Positions 1 to 11,453 of a stretch of 64,000 bases of DNA are shown here, in pieces. Origin of the DNA: Bugula neritina (Eukaryota > Bryozoa > Gymnolaemata > Cheilostomatida > Bugulidae); NCBI GenBank assembly GCA_964035545.1, contig CAXIUT010000205.1:1-64000 (forward strand), in the 5' to 3' direction. How positions within the stretch are numbered: position 1 is the stretch's first letter; the number at the start of each line of letters is the position of its first letter. Below the pieces are notes generated by a model. That model saw only the letters and a program-made list of their open reading frames with translations. It ran no database searches and had not been told where the DNA came from. Both the position numbers and the translations under genes were made by a program.

Positions 1-1884
1 AGTACAATACAAATGTATTTTTTAAATAGAAAGGAATACACTTTTGATGTTTTACTTTCTATTAAAAGTAAAGAAAAAACGAGTTTAAATAGTTACAATA
101 CTATATTGTTTTTATTATTAGTGATTAAGAACATAAAAAAACAAGTTTTTTTAAAAGAACACTTGTTGGTTTTTAAAAAAGAAAAAAAACACATATTGTC
201 TTCTTTTTTAAAAAGAGAACCTTTTTCAAAGAATCAATATTTATTTAAGAATAAAACTGTACACTTACTATCAGATAATACGAAGTTTTTATCTAATAAT
301 ACCTCGGTAACTGCTACTAAGCAGGTGCGTTTTATACTTAGCTTTTTAAAAAAGTACCATTTCTTAAAAAATTATTTATCGTTTAAATCATGAAACTGAT
401 TTAATTACTTATCATTTAATAAATTAAAATTAAAAATGAGACTGTTTTTTTTTATTAATAGTTTCCAAAGTACAGTCAATAAAAGACTAAGATTATTTTT
501 TTTAAAAATAAAAAACAAGTTTTTTAATTTTTTAAATAGGTGAGCGAACACGAACCCAAAAATAATGCCTTTTCATAGACGGGCGAAGCTGTTTGCACAT
601 TTTAAAGGTTTTATAAGACATTTAAAACACCTATATGTTTCGAGATTAAATAATAATACTGGAAAAAAAAAACCTTCTTTAAATAGGTATCATACTTTGT
701 TTAACACCCATTTAAAATTCAAGTTTCTATCTATTTTAGGTAAAAGAAAATTATTAAAAGAATTAACTTTTCTCCATACAAGAAAAAAAATTTTAAAAAT
801 GTTCTTGAAAATCTATTATAATATTAATTATAATACTTTTTTCTACTTTATAAGAAACTTAAAGTATAAGCTTAATATAACAAAGATAAAAGACTTTGTG
901 TTTTTTTTGGAATATAAATCAAATATCTTTTTAAAAAAGTACTTTTTTTTAAATCTTAACGAGATAGAGAAGTTATACCAGAATAATTTTTTTAAAAAAA
1001 AACATTTGTCTAATTGCTTATTAAATATAGGTGATATAATTTATCTAAATAGGCATAGAACTAATTTAAATTATAAAAAGTTTATGTTATTTTTAAATTT
1101 TATTTTTTTTGTAGATCCTTTTAGATTAAAAAAAAAAAAACACATTTTAAATTCGTTATATAATTTTGTATATAACTCTTTGTCTTTTAATAAACTAAAA
1201 AAACATAATGTCTTTAAATCTACTAAAGCTCTTAATTTAAATACTATTAATAATTGATATGTTAATCTTTTTTCTAAGATATTACTTTTTAATAAAAAAG
1301 AAGCGCCTTACACTTTTTATAAAAGTGTAATTTGATTTTACAATCAAAATTATGAAATTAACAAAATAAATTCTATATCTACTAGTAGGACCAATCATTT
1401 ATATTTGAAATATTTGTTACCTCTTTTTTCAAGAACAAACTCTTATATACGATACAATCTTATTTCTTTTTGTAAAAAAGCAAATTTCAGTAACATATAT
1501 AGCCCCACTGGTGAGGTAAAAACATATATACTAAATAATAAATACTGAAAATTTAAAGACTGATTGATTAAGAATAAAAAAAATGTAGTAAAACACCTTT
1601 TAGTGAATAATCATAAAAAAAGTGTTTTTTCTAATTGACGTAGGTATAATAATCATTTTTATAGATGATCTAAATATAGTTATTATGTGAATAGACGTAA
1701 TACATTAAAAAATATTTTTTTTTCTAAAAAAAGATCTGTGTCTAAAAACTATATTATAAATAACAAATTAAGTCCTTATATAAAAGATACAACTTTTTTA
1801 CCATTAAATTATTATAAATTAAATCTATTAAAACACATCAATTTTTTTAATAATAAAAAAAGTAAATTGAAATCCATAATATAA
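1..1884 (+). CDS. rps4: Rps4-like ribosomal protein, 5' end cut by window start
   Basis: This is the 3' part of the large ORF complete at 57611-60001; see that entry for the reasoning. The frame is open from base 1 to TAA 1882-1884 with several in-frame TGA (Trp). Residues such as NIGDIIYLN near 1030-1060 resemble the end of an S4 RNA-binding domain. The gene name is tentative. Confidence 0.45.
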
Positions 1885-1888
1885 TTTG

Positions 1889-2815
1889 ATGTTTTTATAT
1901 AGTACCACACATTTTTTTATAAAAAAACATTGTTTTTTTATATATAAAAACGCCACACTTATTAGACACAAGCGTCTTTTTAAGGGGGTTAGGTCGTTAA
2001 TAAGACAGTTATTGGTACATTTGTTTGATTTGTATAAAAAAACTTTAAATAATTACAATGTTTATTTGAATACAATAAATTTAAAAAACAAATCTAACCA
2101 TAGTTATAATAACACTATTATAAAATTATTTTTGTATAGTTATTCTTTAATGTCTAATTTGAATGTCTTCAAAAAAGCTTTAAATAATTATGTCTTCTCT
2201 TTTTTTAGTATTTATTTAAATTTAAAGAATGTAGTATTTTTAAATAAAAAAACTTATTTATATAAGTTGTACATTTTTGTTTTTTTATATTATTTCTTTA
2301 GTGATTTAAAAGATACAAACTTTTTCGTATTAAACAAATTATATCTGTGTTTTAATTACTATTCTATAATAAATAGTTTTCATGACTCTTTAATAAAATG
2401 TTACTCCACTAATCTGAAGGTAGACTCATTGAACACTGATTCTATATTTAATAATAGTAACAATAAAATGTTTTATTTTTACCTGTTTAAAGTGCTTCGT
2501 TTTAAACATTTCAATTTTAATACGCCTTCGAGAACAACTGCTTCTTTTTATATATCATATAAATCCTCTTATTTAAATATATTTATTATGAGACATTTTT
2601 ATAGTAATTATAGGTCTTTTATGACACATTTTAAATATTTTTTATATGGATATAAAAAATATTTTTATACTTCTATGTATCTGTACTCCTCATGACGGTT
2701 TTTTTTTAGATACAGTTATGCTCGTTACTTAAATAGTCTAAATATAACAGCAAGATTAGATACAACAAAATCAAAAAAGTTAAAAAACGTTTTAAAACTG
2801 AAGTTTGTATTTTAA
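1889..2815 (+). CDS. Unidentified ORF, 308 aa, upstream of rpl16
   Basis: ATG 1889 to TAA 2813-2815, with an in-frame TGA at 2693 read as Trp. The protein is rich in Lys, Asn, Phe, Tyr and Ser. It starts with a basic stretch (about residues 15-40, RHKRLFKGVRSLIRQ) and ends with a basic tail (RYLNSLNITARLDTTKSKKL), which suits an RNA-binding or ribosomal protein. It lies 5 bp before rpl16, where bacteria and many mitochondria have rps3, but a clear rps3 is at 24585. I do not recognise it. It could be a divergent ribosomal protein. The frame could start three bases earlier with TTG, but ATG is preferred. Confidence 0.6.
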
Positions 2816-2820
2816 AATAA

Positions 2821-3222
2821 ATGAATAACATAAAAAAACCTTTTTTTAATAAAAGCATTAATATAAAAAATAGAGTGTTTTTCAACGATAATAGTTACTA
2901 TGTTATTGCAGGAGATACTTGTTTTTTGTCTAAAAAATGTATAGACTCTTGTCTTAGAATAATACGTTTTTATATTAGAAGAGCCACAACAAAAAAGAAT
3001 AAAAAAGTTATTACTTGTTTACAATTAAATATACCTGTTACCAAAAAAAGTAAAAAGACCAGAATGGGTGCAGGTAAAGGTAAAGTCAAAAAATTACTTT
3101 CTAAAGTGTACATGAATAGTATAATGTTTATTTTTAAAAACGTAAAACCTTTTATAATGTATAAAGTCTTTAAGTATTTAAAATACCATATGCCTATAAA
3201 GATATTAATATATAAAACATAG
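2821..3222 (+). CDS. rpl16: Ribosomal protein L16
   Basis: A 133-aa large-subunit protein that binds 23S rRNA near the A site. The glycine- and lysine-rich motif TRMGAGKGKVKK (about residues 80-91) is the L16 signature, preceded by a basic helix with IRRATTKKNKK. Length is normal for the family. The start ATG 2821 lies 5 bp after the preceding stop. Rpl14 follows after 2 bp, keeping the bacterial rpl16-rpl14 order (rpmC and rpsQ are absent). A second copy is at 60938. Confidence 0.9.
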   Translation: MNNIKKPFFNKSINIKNRVFFNDNSYYVIAGDTCFLSKKCIDSCLRIIRFYIRRATTKKNKKVITCLQLNIPVTKKSKKTRMGAGKGKVKKLLSKVYMNSIMFIFKNVKPFIMYKVFKYLKYHMPIKILIYKT

Positions 3223-3224
3223 AG

Positions 3225-3593
3225 ATGGTTTTAGTAGGTACACAATTACTTGTTTCAGATAATTCGGGGGCTATTTCAGTAAACTGTATAAAAATATTAG
3301 GTTCTAGTTTCTGTAATCACACTTATGTGGGTGATAAGTTAATAGTTTCAGTAAGAACTACATTTACAAGAGCGAAAACCTTACTACGTAATGTTTATAA
3401 GAGTGTTTTAATTAGACAAAAAACTTATACATATAGAAAAAGTGGTTTACGTATATGTTTTTCTTCAAACAGTGTTGTTCTTATAAAAATACGTAATGAA
3501 CCAATAGGTACTCGAGTAGTCGGATGTACTTTACAGGAATTAAGGTATAAAAAGTTTTTAAAGATAATGTTACTTTCTTGGAAAACCATATAG
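3225..3593 (+). CDS. rpl14: Ribosomal protein L14
   Basis: A 122-aa large-subunit protein and one of the best conserved here. It has the typical N-terminus with LVSDNSGA, a central VGDKLIVSVR strand, RKSGLRICFSSNSVVLI and a C-terminal PIGTRVVG. Length and motifs match bacterial L14. It is spaced 2 bp from rpl16 and presumably co-transcribed with it. Confidence 0.95.
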   Translation: MVLVGTQLLVSDNSGAISVNCIKILGSSFCNHTYVGDKLIVSVRTTFTRAKTLLRNVYKSVLIRQKTYTYRKSGLRICFSSNSVVLIKIRNEPIGTRVVGCTLQELRYKKFLKIMLLSWKTI

Positions 3594-3601
3594 CTTGTGA
3601 T

Positions 3602-4138
3602 ATGTTATTTTATAAAGATTACAATAGTTTTATTTATTTTTTAAATATAAAAGAGAAAGTACATTTTTTTTACAATAGGTTTAAGCAATGAACGAGCATA
3701 ATACAACTTTTAATACACCGTATTAAAATAAAATATACTATATTGCCTTCTATAGATAACAATATTATCTTTTCTAACAATAAATTATTTTTTAATAATT
3801 TATTTTTTAATACGTTTTTTAATAACAATAAAAATACTAAATATAATACATATTTTTTAAATATAAAAATAACATTGCTATTTAATAACCATTACTATAC
3901 ATTAATTAATATTATGAATAATACGTTTTATAAAAAAATATATATGGAAAAAACAAGATCACATATTAATTTCTTAAAACAAATTACAATTCATAATAAT
4001 AATATATATAAAGTCTTTAATAATGTGTTTTTACAATTAAAAAAAATTAAACCTATGTGTTATATATACTTCTTTTTTAATACAAACAATTATTTTTTTA
4101 ATAAATTAATACTAAGTCATTTGTTTATAAACATTTAA
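3602..4138 (+). CDS. Unidentified ORF, 178 aa, position of rpl5
   Basis: ATG 3602 to TAA, with one in-frame TGA (Trp, about residue 30). It is extremely rich in Asn, Phe, Ile, Lys and Tyr. In the bacterial order rpl16-rpl14-rpl5 this would be rpl5, and rpl5 is not found elsewhere in the window. The sequence shows no L5 motif I can point to, so the positional guess stays weak. It starts 8 bp after rpl14. Confidence 0.5.
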
Positions 4139-4141
4139 GAT

Positions 4142-5716
4142 ATGATGCTGCATTTATTTAAAACAAAACAAGTAGAAACAAAGAACGAATATATAGAGGG
4201 GTGATGTCGACTTATAGTCTCTAATGGTACCACATCTAGAGAAACAACTGAGCCTAATGAAATTTTAAACAACACAAAACGTAATGTATTTAACAATAAA
4301 GCTAAAGGACTTTTTAGAAGAACAGAGGTAATATTCAAGGCTAATAGATACTATTCTACATCTACTCACCTAAAAGAGAGAAAGTTTTGTCTTGACGTGT
4401 TTTCCAAAGATTGTCTTGACTTGTTGTCCAATCTAACAAATAATCTTGTAACACAGAAGAGATTATTTGTTAGAGGTACTTCTAATTTTAATTATTTTAA
4501 TTATTCTTATAAATCGAATAGGTATTTTAAATGAAATAGCTTATCTTATGAAAAAATGATTAAACTATTTTCTTATGAATTTAAAGAACTTAATAATGCC
4601 GTGCATATTTTTTTCTTTTCTTCTCTTTTAATTAAATATTTAGTATGTATATCTAAAAATAAAATATTTTTATTATTCAATGAATTTATATTTTTTAAAT
4701 TAAAGAATCTATTAAATATAATTTTTAAGAATTCTTTTAATAAGTTATTTAATTTAAATTATATAGAATATTTTTATATTTTTAATTACATCTACAAAAG
4801 AAAACATGATTTGTTTCTGTATAAATCCGAAGTAAAGAATTTATACAATAATGAGAAAGTACTTAGCTCTTTAAAAAAGAATTTACTTAATAAATTCTTT
4901 AGTAAGTATTGATTAAGAGGTAGTTACGTACATACATTTGTAATGAAATATATGTTACGCTTTTATAGAAACTTTTCTTCTAAAGAAGGTAAATATGTAA
5001 GACGTTCTTTTAAGAGATATAGCTTTCGTAAATTATTTGAACTAAATGCGAAGAATAATTGATTGGATAACATTTATAAGCCTTCTTCTAATAACAATTT
5101 AGAAAAAAAAATATTTCGTTACAAAAGTCTTTATAAAAAATATAAGTCTTTTTATAATACTTCTAATGTATCAGTCTACCGAGAAAATGGAATGGATAAA
5201 AGCCATTTGAAAAAAAAAATATTTCAGAAAAGATCTTTTAACAAACAAATATTTATTTATCAAATAAAAACATTATTTCACTTAAGTAAAAGTAATTTAA
5301 GAAGAAATCTCTTTTTGAATAATATACTAAAAACAAATTTTATTTTTAAACATAATAATTTGAAAAAGACTCTTATTAAAAAGTGTTTGACTAATTGATA
5401 TTGAGAGAAAACAACAAATGCTATGAAAAAAAATAAGAGATTTTTTTTTAAAAACAATACTTATTTAAAAAAAAATATGAGATATGCTTCTTATTATTTT
5501 AATTCTTTTTTTAAATATGAAATAAAAATAATAAATTATTTTTATTTATATTTAAAAAAAAGTTTATTTTATTTAAAAAGTACGGATATTTTTTCTATGT
5601 TCAAACAGTATATTTTCATTTATAAGTTCGATTGTACAAATATTAATATAGATAATTTAAATAAATTGTCTATCAACTTTTTTTTAAATTATAACGTAAA
5701 CTTCTTAAAAAGTTAA
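4142..5716 (+). CDS. Unidentified basic ORF, 524 aa
   Basis: ATG 4142 (a second ATG follows at once) to TAA, with several in-frame TGA (Trp). The protein is Lys/Asn/Phe/Tyr-rich. A basic patch around residues 275-305 (KYVRRSFKRYSFRKLFELN) vaguely recalls ribosomal proteins, but rps14 is clearly elsewhere (36813), so that identity is excluded. The first 100 residues have a less extreme composition than the rest. It starts 3 bp after the previous stop and ends 23 bp before cox3. Function unknown; a divergent ribosomal protein is the default guess. Confidence 0.55.
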
Positions 5717-5739
5717 CTTTTTTTTTTATAAAAACAAAT

Positions 5740-6624
5740 ATGTTCTCTAAAAATTATAGACCTCGTCATTATTATAATAATATTTTATTTACTCCTTGAC
5801 CTTTTTTTATCGGTGTTTGTTTATTTCAAATAATATTTGTATTTATATTCTTATTAAATAAATATTATTTATTTAGTTATACAATAACTTATCTAATTTT
5901 TTTTATTACATTATATATAACTATAGAATCAATAATACAATGATTTATGGAAATAGTTGAAGAATCTTTTTTTGGTAAGTATACAAAAAAACTTAGAGCA
6001 GCTCTTTCTTTTGGTTTTATGCTATTTCTAATTTCAGAAATAATGCTTTTTGGATCATTCTTTTGAGTGTTTTTTGATAGAATTTTTCATACTTCTTATG
6101 TAACAGGTTTTTTAACAGTACCTACAAGTATAGAGGCTATCAGATGATTTAAAGAACCTTTGTACGCAACAATTATATTAGTTGCATCAGGTTATACAGG
6201 TAATTACTCTTGTTATCTATATAAATCAAGGAAAATAGTATTAGCTTATCTGTTTAGTATTTTAACGAATCTATTAGGTATGTTTTTTTTATATATACAG
6301 TATAGTGAATATACTCATTTAGAATTTAGTATATCTGATAATGTGTACTGTAGTATTTTTTTTTTATTAACAGGTTTTCATGGGATTCATGTAATAGTAG
6401 GTAATATATTTTTATTTACACAATATCTGTTAAAGTTTTTTTATATTGATAATAAAGTATTTGGTTTAACATTAGCTTTAATATATTGACATTTCGTAGA
6501 TGTAATATGAATATTTTTGTTTGTATTTGTTTATGTCTTTAATAACATAGATTATCTGTTCTTAAAAGGAGAAGCACTTCTTTATTATAGTGAGAACTTC
6601 ACTTACTTTTTAAATAGCAGATAA
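5740..6624 (+). CDS. cox3: Cytochrome c oxidase subunit 3
   Basis: A 294-aa integral membrane subunit of complex IV. It shows the N-terminal RPRHYYNNILFTPWPF region, the TM3-4 segment SFGFMLFLISEIMLFGSFFW, FHGIHVIVG, and the C-terminal YWHFVDVIWIFLF motif with Trp from TGA. Length fits the family. TAA ends directly at the nad6 ATG (zero spacing). The first 144 bp are repeated at 63857-64000. Confidence 0.97.
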
Positions 6625-7236
6625 ATGTTATTTAATTATATTTACATATTTTATATACTTATAATATTTTCTTCTTTTTTAATGATAGTTTCAAATAATC
6701 CAATACATTCTGTATTTTTTTTTATATCTATATTTCTTAATAGTTCAATAATTATTATTTTGCATAATATAGATTTTTTAGGATTCTTACTTCTAATAGT
6801 TTATGTAGGTGCAATAGCGATACTGTTTTTATTCGTAGTTATGATGACTAATATAAAGAGAATTGAAAACGATACGACAATCCATTTTTTTATAGGTATT
6901 TGTGTTTTTTTAATATTTGTTGTACAGTTCTTTTATATTTTTTATAATAATATTGTTTTTTACATACCTAATAATTTATTAATAAACATAAATGATTTTG
7001 AATTTATTAACTATTTAAATGTGTCAGACGAGTATAACAGAACCTACTTAATTAAACAAATAGGTGTTCTTTTGTTTTTAAAGTATTATTTGTTTGTATT
7101 TTTTACCGGTTTATTACTTTTAGTAGCTTTAATAGGTTGTATACACTTAACGAATTTTAAAAAAGGTTACTCTATGAGGAAACAATATAATCAATATTTT
7201 AGAAAGTATAATTTAATAAACATACAAACTTATTAA
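6625..7236 (+). CDS. nad6: NADH dehydrogenase subunit 6
   Basis: A 203-aa membrane subunit of complex I. About five hydrophobic helices are visible, with the family motif FLGFLLLIVYVGAIAILFLF in the middle, followed by VVMMTNIKR. It is abutted by cox3 upstream and starts directly after that stop. Rps2 follows 2 bp downstream. Confidence 0.95.
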   Translation: MLFNYIYIFYILIIFSSFLMIVSNNPIHSVFFFISIFLNSSIIIILHNIDFLGFLLLIVYVGAIAILFLFVVMMTNIKRIENDTTIHFFIGICVFLIFVVQFFYIFYNNIVFYIPNNLLININDFEFINYLNVSDEYNRTYLIKQIGVLLFLKYYLFVFFTGLLLLVALIGCIHLTNFKKGYSMRKQYNQYFRKYNLINIQTY

Positions 7237-7238
7237 GT

Positions 7239-8318
7239 ATGAAAAAAAAAATCTTAAACGTCTTATATTTATATAATATACATATCGGTCATAATTACAA
7301 TTATAATACAGAGTTAAATAATTATATTCTAGGTAAACGATTAGGCTTTTATATAATCGATTTATCAAAATCTTTTATATTATTAAAGAAAGCTTTGTTT
7401 TTTGTACATAATTTATCGTTAAAACATTGTAGCTTCTTATTTTATTATAGCCAATACCCTAAAATGGAACTTTGATATAGATGTTTGTTATTAAGTTTAA
7501 TAAAGAAACACTCTCAATCAATTGTAATACATAATTGAATTTATGGCTCCATTAGTAATTATTATTTTACTTTTTTTCATTTAATAAAAGAAATACATGA
7601 TACGTGATTAAATCATAATATTTATTTGTCTCCGAAGAAACATTTAAATAAGCATATTTATACCTATTATAATAGTAACAGTGAAGAATCTCTTTATTCT
7701 TTTTTTCATTATAAATTTTTATTACTAAAACATAAAAATAAAAGTAATACCCATCTAAAGAGTTTTAAGTGGTATAGGCATTGGTTAAGAAAACAAAACC
7801 AATATAGAGTCTGGAAGTTAAAAAAAGTGTCTAGTTACTACTTTAATTTTTTAAAAAAATTATTTTTCAATGATATTTACAATGTATTTAAAAAAAAAAC
7901 ACATTTTAATTTCAAATACTTGTTTTTAAAATTATTTTATTTTTTAAATCTAAAAAAAAAAGATTATTTTTTTTGGGATTCGGAAGTAGAATTAAAAAAA
8001 AAAAATTATTATATACATAACAAATTTAAAATATACTGACGACTGATATTATATTTTAAATATTTTAATAATTTTTTTCAATTACCAGAAGCCTTTTTTT
8101 GTATTTTTCCGGATACGAATGATAACCCTTTGCGAGAATATAGTAATGCAGGGTTAAATTCTATTGGCTTAGTCGATACAAATAACAGTTTAGATAATAT
8201 TAATTATCCTATTATAAGTAATGATGATTCTATTGTTATAATTTTTTTTTATTATTCATTAATTTCAAATATATTATCTAAAAATAAATTATATTTCTAT
8301 AAACTTTTTTGTAGATAG
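7239..8318 (+). CDS. rps2: Ribosomal protein S2
   Basis: A 359-aa small-subunit protein. The N-terminus carries IHIGH, then NNYILGKRLGFYIIDLSKS, which matches the S2 N-terminal block. The C-terminal part has SIGLVDTNNSLDNINYPIIS followed by NDDS, the S2 'DTN...YPIPxNDD' signature. Between them lies a Lys/Phe/Tyr-rich insertion of roughly 100 residues, as in other ribosomal proteins here. Trp is encoded by both TGA and TGG. Confidence 0.92.
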
Positions 8319-8399
8319 ATTACTTATGTATACTTGCTTACCTATTTTATACTTGCTTACTTGAGATCTTAAAGTTTTAAATATATATAATAATCTATT
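8319..8399. other. Spacer with short direct repeat
   Basis: 81 bp between rps2 and nad11. The 12-mer ATACTTGCTTAC occurs twice, separated by about 6 bp. No RNA gene is seen. Confidence 0.6.
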
Positions 8400-9038
8400 A
8401 TGTTAATAAATAATAAGAATATTACTTTTTCTTTAAAAAAATATAATATACAAAATTATATATTTTTAATAATAACGATTCTAGATGCTTTGGATATAGC
8501 ATTACCTAGATTCTGTTACCATGACCAATTAACTACCAGTGGTAATTGTAGAATGTGTCTTGTAGAATTAGAAGGTTCAACCGTGCCTTTAGTGTCTTGT
8601 TCTACTATTTACACGAACAATATGGTACTATATACACATACCTCTTTTTTAAGACAAAGTCAAGAATACATAATTGAATTTATATTATTAAATCATCCTT
8701 TAGATTGTCCTATTTGTGACCAATCTGGTGAATGTGATTTACAAGATATATCTTTAATATTTGGATCTGATAAAAGTAGATTATATCATGTCAAGAAATC
8801 TATAATTAATAAATATTTAGGTTATTTGATAAAGACAGAGATGAATAGATGCATTTATTGTACTAGATGCGTTAGGTATACTTTTGAAATAAACAATATC
8901 TATACATTTAATACTTTAGGTAGAGGGGTATATACTGAAGTGTCCAATTATTATGGTAATAATAATTCTTTTTATACGAGCTATATAAATGGTAATGTTA
9001 TTGATTTATGTCCAGTGTCTACTATAATTAATTATTAG
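8400..9038 (+). CDS. nad11: NADH dehydrogenase subunit 11, N-terminal Fe-S part
   Basis: 212 aa. Carries the complex I 75-kDa subunit iron-sulfur domain: the 2Fe-2S Cys set (CYHDQ...GNCRMC...LVSC), the His/Cys site HPLDCPICDQSGEC, and the 4Fe-4S set CIYCTRC...CP. The reading frame ends just after GNVIDLCPV with a short tail STIINY and TAG. In intact nad11 the motif continues as GAL.SKPY, which here begins the next ORF (9040). Thus only the electron-input half is in this ORF. Confidence 0.95.
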   Translation: MLINNKNITFSLKKYNIQNYIFLIITILDALDIALPRFCYHDQLTTSGNCRMCLVELEGSTVPLVSCSTIYTNNMVLYTHTSFLRQSQEYIIEFILLNHPLDCPICDQSGECDLQDISLIFGSDKSRLYHVKKSIINKYLGYLIKTEMNRCIYCTRCVRYTFEINNIYTFNTLGRGVYTEVSNYYGNNNSFYTSYINGNVIDLCPVSTIINY

Positions 9039-9039
9039 T

Positions 9040-10524
9040 ATGGGTGCATTATCCTCTAAACCGTATCTATTTAAAAATAAGACTTGAGAGCTCTTTAGTA
9101 TAGAGTCTGTAGACATTTTTGATAGTCTCTGTAATAAAATACAGTTTCATGTTAAAGATAACGTTATCGAGAGGGTGTTACCTAGAATAACATTACATTT
9201 AAGTGATGATTGGATAACTGATAAAATACGCTTTTGTTATGATGGTTTTTATAAGCAACGATTATCATTACCTGGGTATAACTATAAAAGACTATGTGTT
9301 GGTATTTCTTATTTATGACATTTAATGCTGTGTAGTTGACATTTGTGCTTTGATAAAATAAAAATAAGTTATTATTTATACTTTAATAAGAGTATGAATA
9401 ATTACCATTTTTATAGTGGGCACTTAATAGATACTTTTAGTTTATATTCGTTAAAACAACTATCTTCTTTTATTGGGTTTCATAATATCAATATAAATTT
9501 GAACTTTAATATCGATTTGAGGAAATATTTTATTTTTAATAATAATATTAATAATTTTGATTCTAATAATCTTTTCTTAATATTAGGTACTAATCCTAAA
9601 GTAGACACACCTATTTTGAACATTAAAATCAGGAAAATAAAATTTTATTTCAATAAAAAAATAGACATTTTTTATATAGGAAATAAAATGCTTATTAATT
9701 ATTCTATGATACATTTAGGTATTACAAATAAAAGTTTTACTAGTATATTATTAGGTAAAAGTTTCTCTTGTTATAGTATTCTTAAAGTTTGTAACATACT
9801 TTGTTTGTTTAGTATAAGTTTTAATTTAATAAAAAGTCATCTTATGTTGTTAACGTTAGATAACCTTTCTTTTTTTTTAAAAAAACAGAACTTCATTTAT
9901 AACTATATAACATTGTTTTCAAGTGATGTATCTATATATGAATTAGGTCTGAATTCGTATTACTACTCTAATAATTTATATATTAATAGATCTAAATTGA
10001 ATTGAATATACTTATTAGGAGTAGATTATACGAAGCATATGTTTTTCAAATTAAAAAAAGTTTTCTGTATATATCATGGACATCATGGTGATAATGGTAT
10101 TTCTAGTTCGAATATTGTTATTCCTAGTAAAATGTTTATTGAAAATACAAGTTATTTTCTAAACTGTGAGGGACGTTTTTTTATTACAAATACTATTATC
10201 AATAGCGAGAAAAAAGAAAATTCGAATGAATCTATTTTATATAATTTATTTACTTATATAAGTAAGAAGTTAATTAAATACATAAAATTAAAAAACTTAT
10301 TTACAGTGTTTTTTTATAAGTTACCTGTTTTTTTTACAAAATATAAATTTGTTTTAAAAAAGCATATAAAATGTTTTTTTAATTTACCTAATAAGTTGTT
10401 TAAGTGTTTTTTTTTTAATAATGTTTGAAATTACTATAATTTAGACGTAATAAGCAAGAATTCTTTTTACTTATCTTTTATACGTAATACAAACTTTTTT
10501 ATTTATAATTTCATACGTGTCTAA
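9040..10524 (+). CDS. nad11: NADH dehydrogenase subunit 11, C-terminal part (separate ORF)
   Basis: 494 aa, read in a different frame from the preceding ORF. It begins MGALSSKPYLFKNKTWELF, which continues the conserved nad11 motif interrupted upstream at CPV. The rest corresponds to the molybdopterin-oxidoreductase-like domain and diverges strongly, with a K/N/F-rich C-terminal half that still contains ILGTNPK. ATG 9040 is 1 bp after the TAG of the Fe-S ORF. The 3' end overlaps the possible GTG start of orf256 by 8 bp. Confidence 0.9.
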
Positions 10525-11287
10525 TTCATTTAAAATTATATCTGTTATATCTGTAATATCTATTGTACTTCTTTTATGATTAATAAAACTCATAATATTT
10601 GTACTTTTATGTGTGTTACATTACATTTCAATTTCTTTTTTCTACAATAGAGAAAAGTTTTTAGGGGCCATACATAAACTAAAAGTAGAACTCTACAGCA
10701 AAAAAGCTTCTTTTTTTTACGCTTCTAATATAAAGTCAATAACTCAACACAAAAAGTGTTTTACTTATATCCATGCAGCGGCTCTTGAGAATAGTTTTGA
10801 CGCGTTTATTATAAGAGGTTCTGCTGCTCATGTAATTTACCACATGACTGATTATATTAGAACTTACATTCATGATAAAATGAGACTTGTTCATCCAGGT
10901 AGGTATTCATATACTACGTTTGAATCACTTATGAAAGTGGACCTGGCTATTTTAAAGAGAAATTTGACTACTAGGGATAGATCACATCCATTACATTTTG
11001 CATTTCTTGTACTTAACGCGTTAGACGAACATCGTTGACTAACTAATTTACGTTTTGATAGGTGGTCTTTGTTATTAGACCGCATTTGAAACACTTGTGT
11101 CTCTGAAGTATTTAGAGTGTATTATGGGCTTTCAGGATATTTACATTTACAATATGCACCATTTATGTGGCCATTCTTAGAGTTTGAAAGTTTACCATTA
11201 TGCTATTTCGAGTCTTTGCCATTCTCCACTTTACAAGTGATAATAGAAACTTCTCATAGTGATTGAGGAAGTTATAGTGATTTATAA
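10517..11287 (+). CDS. Unidentified conserved-looking ORF (orf256) with N-terminal membrane anchor
   Basis: The frame is open from 10454 to TAA 11285 and has no ATG near the N-terminus. GTG 10517 (overlapping nad11 by 8 bp) is the likeliest start, GTG 10613 an alternative. About 35 hydrophobic residues at the N-terminus form one or two membrane segments, followed by about 210 soluble residues with balanced composition, unlike the K/N/F-rich ORFs (for example FDAFIIRGSAAHVIYHM; end SDWGSYSDL). It lies just before atp3-atp6, so an ATP synthase b-type (atp4) role is conceivable, but I see no motif to support that. Confidence 0.65.
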
Positions 11288-11453
11288 TATTTAAAACTGT
11301 TTATACGATTATTCTTATATTTCCGATGATTATTATACGGTATCTGAAATAAAGCACAATAAGCTTATAAATATAAGCGTTACTTTCTAACTGAAACACA
11401 AAATAGGGATACACTTGAGTACCTGTTTTTTAGTTGAGACTTTAAATTACGAA
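11288..11453. other. Spacer before atp3 with small hairpin
   Basis: 166 bp between orf256 and the chosen atp3 start. It holds a 6-bp hairpin GCTTAT-AAAT-ATAAGC around 11364-11380. The last 39 bp are open in frame with atp3 from TTG 11415. Confidence 0.4.

Larger units (their letters stand above)
1..5883. repeat. Segment repeated at 58118-64000
   Basis: Bases 1-5883 reappear at a constant offset of 58,117. All predicted proteins are the same in both copies, and a long T-run near 5718 keeps the same length in the second copy. The second copy continues without a break from 58117, and the gene cut at position 1 is complete there. The simplest reading is a 58,117-bp circular molecule written out for slightly more than one turn. 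A true direct terminal repeat on a linear molecule would look the same. Confidence 0.95.

Noticed and set aside
1889-2815. Identity as rps3 from its position before rpl16
   Set aside because: Both ends of S3 are recognisable in the giant ORF at 24585-27914.
4142-5716. Identity as rps14 from the basic segment RRSFKRYSFRKLFELN
   Set aside because: A clear rps14 is at 36813-37091 and the Cys/Arg motif of S14 is absent here.
10891-11094. Minus-strand ORF opposite orf256
   Set aside because: Shadow of the better-supported + strand frame.
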